A stretch of DNA of 9,391 bases. It comes from Nitrososphaerota archaeon. Its GTDB lineage: Archaea > Thermoproteota > Nitrososphaeria > Nitrososphaerales > CADDZS01. The first letter of the stretch is position 1. The number at the start of each line of letters is the position of its first letter. The position numbers were made by a program, and so were the translations under genes. Positions 5,871 through 9,391 of this stretch are shown in pieces. A model generated the notes under the pieces. That model did not search any database. It saw nothing but the letters and a program-made list of their open reading frames with translations, and was not told where the DNA came from. The stretch is taken from NCBI GenBank assembly GCA_027886785.1, contig JAPCJV010000043.1:1-9391 (forward strand), written 5' to 3'.

Positions 5871-7490
5871 TCACAAAGACGCGTAAACGATTTTCCCTGA
5901 GACTAGCGTCATGTATACCTTCGCATCCTTCCATTTTTCAGGATGCATTCCGAAAATATCTTCCTCAAACACCGTTATGTCGGCGTATTTTCCAACTTCA
6001 AGCGTCCCTCTCGAGATCTCTTGAAAATCCAGATACGCAGGATTTTTCGTGTAAAATTCTAGAGCTTGAGCTAGCGTCAGAATCTCTTCTTTTCCAATGA
6101 CATTTCCTCTGGCAGTGCGTCTTGTTACGAGTCCATACATTCCCAGCAACGGGTTTGCAGGAGTCACGTCCCAGTCTGAATTACCAGCTACCATAATTCC
6201 TTTTTCCAGATAACTCTTACCGAGATAGTATCCCTTGAGCCGTTTCTCACCCAAGAGTTGGAGGTGACTATCACCGAGGCTATAGAGGAAACCGATCGAG
6301 GACGACACGCAAATCCCCAAGGATTTGATTTTTTGGAGCGTTTGGTCAGATATGAGTCCGCAATGTTCGATCCGGATCCGGTGATCTCCTGAAATCGATC
6401 CAGAAGCTTTGGAATCTGCCAGTGTTTCCCCTATTAGATCAATCACCACATCGACAGCTCGATCTCCTATTGCATGGATGCAAGGTCTGAGTCCTCCGAC
6501 CATTAGCTCCAATATAGAAGCTGCAAGCTCTTCTCTGTTCATCAAGAGAATGCCATTTGCTTCTTCAGTCGGATACGGATCGTACATCGCCGCGGTGGCG
6601 GAAGCTAGGCTGCCATCTGAGATCAGCTTCGCCCCGACGACACGAAGCAGGTCGTCTCCAAAATTAGTTTGAATGCCCACTTTGATTGCGTCTTGCGCGA
6701 TCGGGGCTTCCACGAAATTCGCAGCAAGAATCAAACCCACCCTGAGCATGAGCTTTCCCTCATTTCTCAAGTCCTGGTACGCTCTAAATTCTGCTCGCGT
6801 TGTAAGTGCTTCGTCGTAAGCTGTTATGCCCCAACTTGCGAGCTTCCTCTGGGCCGCCAGGATTGCTTCTTTCAACTCAGCTATCGTTGGTTCGGGCGAT
6901 ACTTTCATCACAAGCTTCTGTGCGTTTTCTGCGAGTATTCCAGTTGGCTTGCCTTCGGAGTTCCTGTAAATTTTCCCGCCTTCAGGTTCTTGTGTGTGAC
7001 TATCAATGCCTGCTAATGAAAGAGCAAGGGAGTTGACGCTCATCACGTGACCGTCCCTTCTGGAGATCGCACAGGGATTTCGAGGAGACACCTCGTCCAG
7101 GTCCCGTCTATTAGGCGGTCTTCCATCGGAAAGACGGAATTCATCGTACCCCTTTCCCAGGATCCATTTTCCCGGCTCCAGCTTTTCTGCTCGGGTTTTT
7201 ACTGCCGCTTGGATCTCTTTGATGGATTTCAATTTCAAGCAGTCGATCCAGTACTTGATCACTATTCCTGCACTTGCAGCGTGAGTGTGGACATCCACCA
7301 ATCCGGGGATTGCCGTCCTGCCCTTCAGGTCAATTACTTTTGTTTTTGGACCCCGCAAAATTTCGATTTCTTCGTTTGTTCCAGTCTGAATGATCTTCCC
7401 GTCATAGATTGCAAGAGCCTCAACTACGTTGTTATCCGTAACTAATGTATGGATCTTTCCGTTTACAATTAGGGAGTCTGGCGCTGGCAT
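5871..7490 (-). CDS. YtcJ-type metal-dependent amidohydrolase (Amidohydro_3 family)
   Basis: A cytoplasmic TIM-barrel hydrolase of 539 residues, normal for the YtcJ group, which contains enzymes acting on amide or N-formyl groups. The small N-terminal beta-sandwich reads LIVNGKIHTL...ALAIYDGKIIQTG and leads to IPGLVDVHTH (61-70) with the metal ligands H68 and H70. Further family marks are RRDGHVMSVNS (144-154), GILAENA with E188 (184-190), GAKLISDGS with K288 and D292 (286-294), CIHAIGDRA with H339 (337-345), RIEHC with H376 (373-377), and the catalytic aspartate D439 in GNSDWDVTP. The C-terminal GTLEVGKYADITVF segment (496-508) closes the sandwich. All expected active-site residues seem present, and there is no signal peptide. 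It follows the M20 gene by 27 bases on the same strand, so co-transcription is very likely. The exact substrate is unknown. Confidence 0.92.
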   Translation of the reverse strand: MPAPDSLIVNGKIHTLVTDNNVVEALAIYDGKIIQTGTNEEIEILRGPKTKVIDLKGRTAIPGLVDVHTHAASAGIVIKYWIDCLKLKSIKEIQAAVKTRAEKLEPGKWILGKGYDEFRLSDGRPPNRRDLDEVSPRNPCAISRRDGHVMSVNSLALSLAGIDSHTQEPEGGKIYRNSEGKPTGILAENAQKLVMKVSPEPTIAELKEAILAAQRKLASWGITAYDEALTTRAEFRAYQDLRNEGKLMLRVGLILAANFVEAPIAQDAIKVGIQTNFGDDLLRVVGAKLISDGSLASATAAMYDPYPTEEANGILLMNREELAASILELMVGGLRPCIHAIGDRAVDVVIDLIGETLADSKASGSISGDHRIRIEHCGLISDQTLQKIKSLGICVSSSIGFLYSLGDSHLQLLGEKRLKGYYLGKSYLEKGIMVAGNSDWDVTPANPLLGMYGLVTRRTARGNVIGKEEILTLAQALEFYTKNPAYLDFQEISRGTLEVGKYADITVFEEDIFGMHPEKWKDAKVYMTLVSGKIVYASL

Positions 7491-7517
7491 CTCGGATTCA
7501 ATTCTACTTTAGAAAAT

Positions 7518-8705
7518 CTACGCCAAGAAGGTCTCGATTGTTATCTTGAAGATCTCTACGGAGGAGTAAACCTGAGTCAATTCAATTTTTTCGTCCTTCG
7601 TGTGCGCATCTTCGATCCTCCCGGGTCCGAAGACCACTGACGGGATCCCTCCCTTCTGCGAGAGGTGTGCTGCATCCGTCCAAAAGGGCATCCCTTCGAT
7701 CCGCGCATCTCCGAGAACTTCACGCGTCGCGCTCTGCAATACTTTTACTATAGGTTCGGTGGGTTTTGTTTCCAGCGGAAATCTTTCGAAGGTTTTGGAG
7801 ATCTTGTGCCTGAAAGATCTCTGATTGTCATCCACTTCCGCCGCTCGGATTTTTTCAATCTGCAATTCGAGTTCTTTGATCAGAGACTCGGTAGTTTCTC
7901 CCGGGATGGTTCTTCGTTCGATCCCGAGCTTGCAGTAGTCCGGCACTACGTTCCAGGCTTTCGAGCCTCCCTCAATGATTGAGTTGTGGATTCTCGGAGA
8001 ACCTGCAAGCGGGTGCGGTTTCTCTTGCTCTAAATGCGTTCTGAGATCTCCATTGATCCTTGCCGCAAGCTTTCCCGCCTTTTCGATCGCATCCACGCCT
8101 AACTCGGGAACTCCACCGTGAGCCGGTTTCCCATAGATCTCGATGAGAAAGCGATTGATACCCTTGTGCGCCAGTCCCAGAGCTAGATTGGTGGGCTCAC
8201 AAACGATCGCCGCATCCGAGGTGTACTTTTCGACGAGCTTTTCCGTACCCTCGCTGAGTAATTCTTCGCCGACAACGTAGGTCAGAACAAGTTCTCCATT
8301 CAATTCTTTCGGATCTTCTTCCAAGAGTTGAGCAGCGGAAGTAATCGTGGCTGCAATTCCACCCTTGGTGTCTGTAGACCCTCGCCCGTAGAGGAAGCCG
8401 CCTTTGACCGTAGGTTTCAGCGGATCGATCGACATTCCTGCAACTGGTACCGTATCCATATGGCAGTTGAACATCAGGGTGCTGGAGGATTTTGTCTTGC
8501 GACCAAAGCGCAGTTTTGCGATCACGTTTTGTCTCTTGGGTTCCACCTTCTGAGTTTCAACGGAGAACCCCTGCTTCGAAAGAGCGTCGCGAAGGAACTC
8601 TGAGATCTCGTACTCTCCCTCGGATTCGGAGCTAGTTCCCGGATTTACACTGTTGATCGCAACGAGTTGTCCTAACAGTTTCTTTGAAAATTCTCGAGCA
8701 TTCAT
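7518..8705 (-). CDS. M20 family metallopeptidase / deacylase (ArgE-DapE-CPG2 group)
   Basis: A cytoplasmic di-zinc hydrolase of 395 residues that cleaves an amide bond in N-acyl-amino acids, dipeptides or succinyl/acetyl intermediates. The catalytic pattern is complete: H82 with D84 in NCHMDTVP, bridging D112 in GRGSTDTKGG, general base E147 with E148 in GEELLSEG, E170 in CEPT, and H368 in EDAHTKDE. The dimerisation domain is inserted at about 178-295 and contains the GKPAHGGVPELGVDAI segment (192-207), as in CPG2-like members. It cannot be named argE, dapE or lysK from sequence alone, as no biosynthetic genes flank it. It is the first gene of a two-gene operon with the YtcJ-type hydrolase, which suggests a shared catabolic or detoxifying role. 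ATG 8705 fits a leaderless start just downstream of a TATA-like box. Confidence 0.92.
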   Translation of the reverse strand: MNAREFSKKLLGQLVAINSVNPGTSSESEGEYEISEFLRDALSKQGFSVETQKVEPKRQNVIAKLRFGRKTKSSSTLMFNCHMDTVPVAGMSIDPLKPTVKGGFLYGRGSTDTKGGIAATITSAAQLLEEDPKELNGELVLTYVVGEELLSEGTEKLVEKYTSDAAIVCEPTNLALGLAHKGINRFLIEIYGKPAHGGVPELGVDAIEKAGKLAARINGDLRTHLEQEKPHPLAGSPRIHNSIIEGGSKAWNVVPDYCKLGIERRTIPGETTESLIKELELQIEKIRAAEVDDNQRSFRHKISKTFERFPLETKPTEPIVKVLQSATREVLGDARIEGMPFWTDAAHLSQKGGIPSVVFGPGRIEDAHTKDEKIELTQVYSSVEIFKITIETFLA

Positions 8706-8733
8706 TGGTTGTCGTCGTGTGAAGTTCTAAGGG

Positions 8734-8741
8734 TATTTCTA
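8734..8741 (-). promoter_or_regulatory. Probable TATA box of the M20-YtcJ operon
   Basis: On the minus strand TAGAAATA ends 28 bases before ATG 8705, the spacing expected for an archaeal promoter giving a leaderless or nearly leaderless transcript. No Shine-Dalgarno sequence precedes the ATG, in agreement with this. Confidence 0.45.
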
Positions 8742-8796
8742 GATTCTCGCGGCCGAACTCCATTTATGATGGGTGAGGTCTCTGCGGAGAGTAATA

Positions 8797-8803
8797 CTAA
8801 ATA
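8797..8803 (+). promoter_or_regulatory. Probable TATA box of the zinc-ribbon membrane gene
   Basis: CTAAATAT-type sequence lies 25-31 bases upstream of ATG 8828, so transcription should start at or very near the ATG itself. This is the clearest leaderless promoter in the window. With the opposite promoter at 8734-8741 it makes a compact divergent control region of 122 bases. Confidence 0.5.
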
Positions 8804-8827
8804 TCAGAGGTTAGGTACTGATCCGTA

Positions 8828-9268
8828 ATGGAATTTTGTTCCAGCTGTGGTCGAGCAGTCTCGCCAGAAGCTCCATACTGCGCGTCGTGCGGTGCTTCTC
8901 TCAGAAGTACAGAGAGCTATTATTCTTCCCGCCAGCCCTACTCCATGGGTACTTTTGCCGTGCCTCGGAAGAGCACAGTGATCGCAGCTGCTCTGGGTCT
9001 GGTTCCGGGATTTTTTGGTTTCTGGGGACTGGGACAGATGTACGCGGGCAAAATCGGAAAGGGAATTGCTTTACTGATTGCAGGTCTAATCATCGGAGGA
9101 CTGTTCTGGTTCAGTGTTATACTCACGGTGATTCTCATTGGGTACGTGGGAATCGCGATCTTCGGAATAATCTTCGTGGGAGGGTGGCTCTGGCAAACCG
9201 TGGATGCTTACGGCACCGCTCAGGAATATAATGAACTGCACACCCAACCTGCGAGAACCCAGTGGTAG
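8828..9268 (+). CDS. Zinc-ribbon membrane protein with TM2-like domain
   Basis: A 146-residue protein with two parts. Residues 4-21 form an N-terminal zinc ribbon with two CxxC knuckles (C4, C7 and C18, C21, in FCSSCG and YCASCG). After a Ser/Tyr-rich linker (about 27-48) come three hydrophobic segments at roughly 50-70, 79-98 and 102-125. The first turn contains GLGQMYAGKIGKGIALLIAG, the G-x-GQxYxGK-x-x-KG pattern of TM2-like small membrane domains. The function of this architecture is not known; the ribbon probably sits in the cytoplasm and binds zinc. It is divergent from the M20-YtcJ operon, and I infer no functional link beyond the shared promoter region. The start at ATG 8828 is set by the metal-binding cysteines and the TATA spacing. 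Confidence 0.85.
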   Translation: MEFCSSCGRAVSPEAPYCASCGASLRSTESYYSSRQPYSMGTFAVPRKSTVIAAALGLVPGFFGFWGLGQMYAGKIGKGIALLIAGLIIGGLFWFSVILTVILIGYVGIAIFGIIFVGGWLWQTVDAYGTAQEYNELHTQPARTQW

Positions 9269-9391
9269 AGTAATGATCTTATGTTTGGATGAGTTCTTTA
9301 GACCGTCCGAGCGTTTGCAGGTCTCATTAAAATTCGAGAGTGAGTTATTAACAGGACGGGGGTTCCTACTCCCAATCACACGCGGGGTTTA
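9269..9391. other. Right-edge spacer without a supportable gene
   Basis: After the stop of the zinc-ribbon gene, no plus-strand frame of useful length opens before the edge. The G-rich patch with a short complement (GGGGGTTCCTACTCCC near 9357-9372) looks superficially like a tRNA T-arm but lacks the conserved TTCRA loop. Minus-strand frames end here with stops, so a minus-strand gene lying beyond the edge could end in this stretch; this cannot be judged from the window. Confidence 0.35.

Noticed and set aside
5822..6100. A plus-strand open frame overlapping the end of the YtcJ-type gene.
   Set aside because: It lies antisense to a strongly conserved coding region and its translation shows no protein family or coherent hydrophobic pattern.
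9357..9372. A G-rich patch resembling the T-arm of a tRNA.
   Set aside because: The 7-base loop lacks the conserved TTCRA pattern, the stem does not pair fully, and no acceptor, D or anticodon arm is visible upstream.

Overview
The window most likely comes from an archaeon, and I would guess a soil or sediment Nitrososphaeria-like lineage; that placement is inference. What the sequence shows is archaeal-style gene starts: AT-rich TATA-like elements sit about 25-35 bases upstream of start codons (clearest before the genes at 8705 on the minus strand and 8828 on the plus strand), there is no recognisable Shine-Dalgarno sequence at any start, three genes appear to use TTG, and a T8 tract follows a gene end. 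The protein types (DHA2-type MFS exporter, Amt transporter, Asp-box beta-propeller, cysteine-bearing beta-helix protein, zinc-ribbon membrane protein) are common in such archaea. No rRNA, tRNA, insertion sequence or CRISPR array was found.

Layout. Positions 1-814 (minus) hold the N-terminal half of a 14-helix MFS drug-exporter-type transporter that runs off the left edge. Positions 877-1179 (minus) hold a decayed N-terminal fragment of a luciferase-like flavin monooxygenase. Positions 1180-1597 are mostly non-coding, with a possible 26-residue membrane peptide. Positions 1598-3608 (plus) are a two-gene unit: a divergent ammonium transporter, then a small Pol-beta-superfamily nucleotidyltransferase 7 bases downstream. 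A hairpin at 3602-3619 separates this unit from a convergent gene for a secreted seven-Asp-box beta-propeller protein (3646-4836, minus). After an AT-rich spacer comes a divergent gene for a secreted, cysteine-bearing beta-helix protein (5223-5828, plus). Positions 8705-5871 (minus) are a two-hydrolase operon: an M20 metallopeptidase/deacylase, then a YtcJ-type amidohydrolase, ending near a T8 tract. Divergent from it is a zinc-ribbon/TM2-like membrane protein (8828-9268, plus). The last 123 bases hold no gene I can support.

How the parts may work together (inference). The Amt imports ammonium, and its partner nucleotidyltransferase could act on an unknown target. The two secreted proteins are probably cell-surface or extracellular factors. 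The M20-YtcJ pair probably hydrolyses N-acylated or amide-bonded compounds in the cytoplasm. I see no clear new multi-gene defence or mobile system. The most interesting points are the divergent Amt with its linked nucleotidyltransferase, the M20-YtcJ pair, the evenly spaced A-tracts before the propeller gene, and the flavin-monooxygenase remnant.
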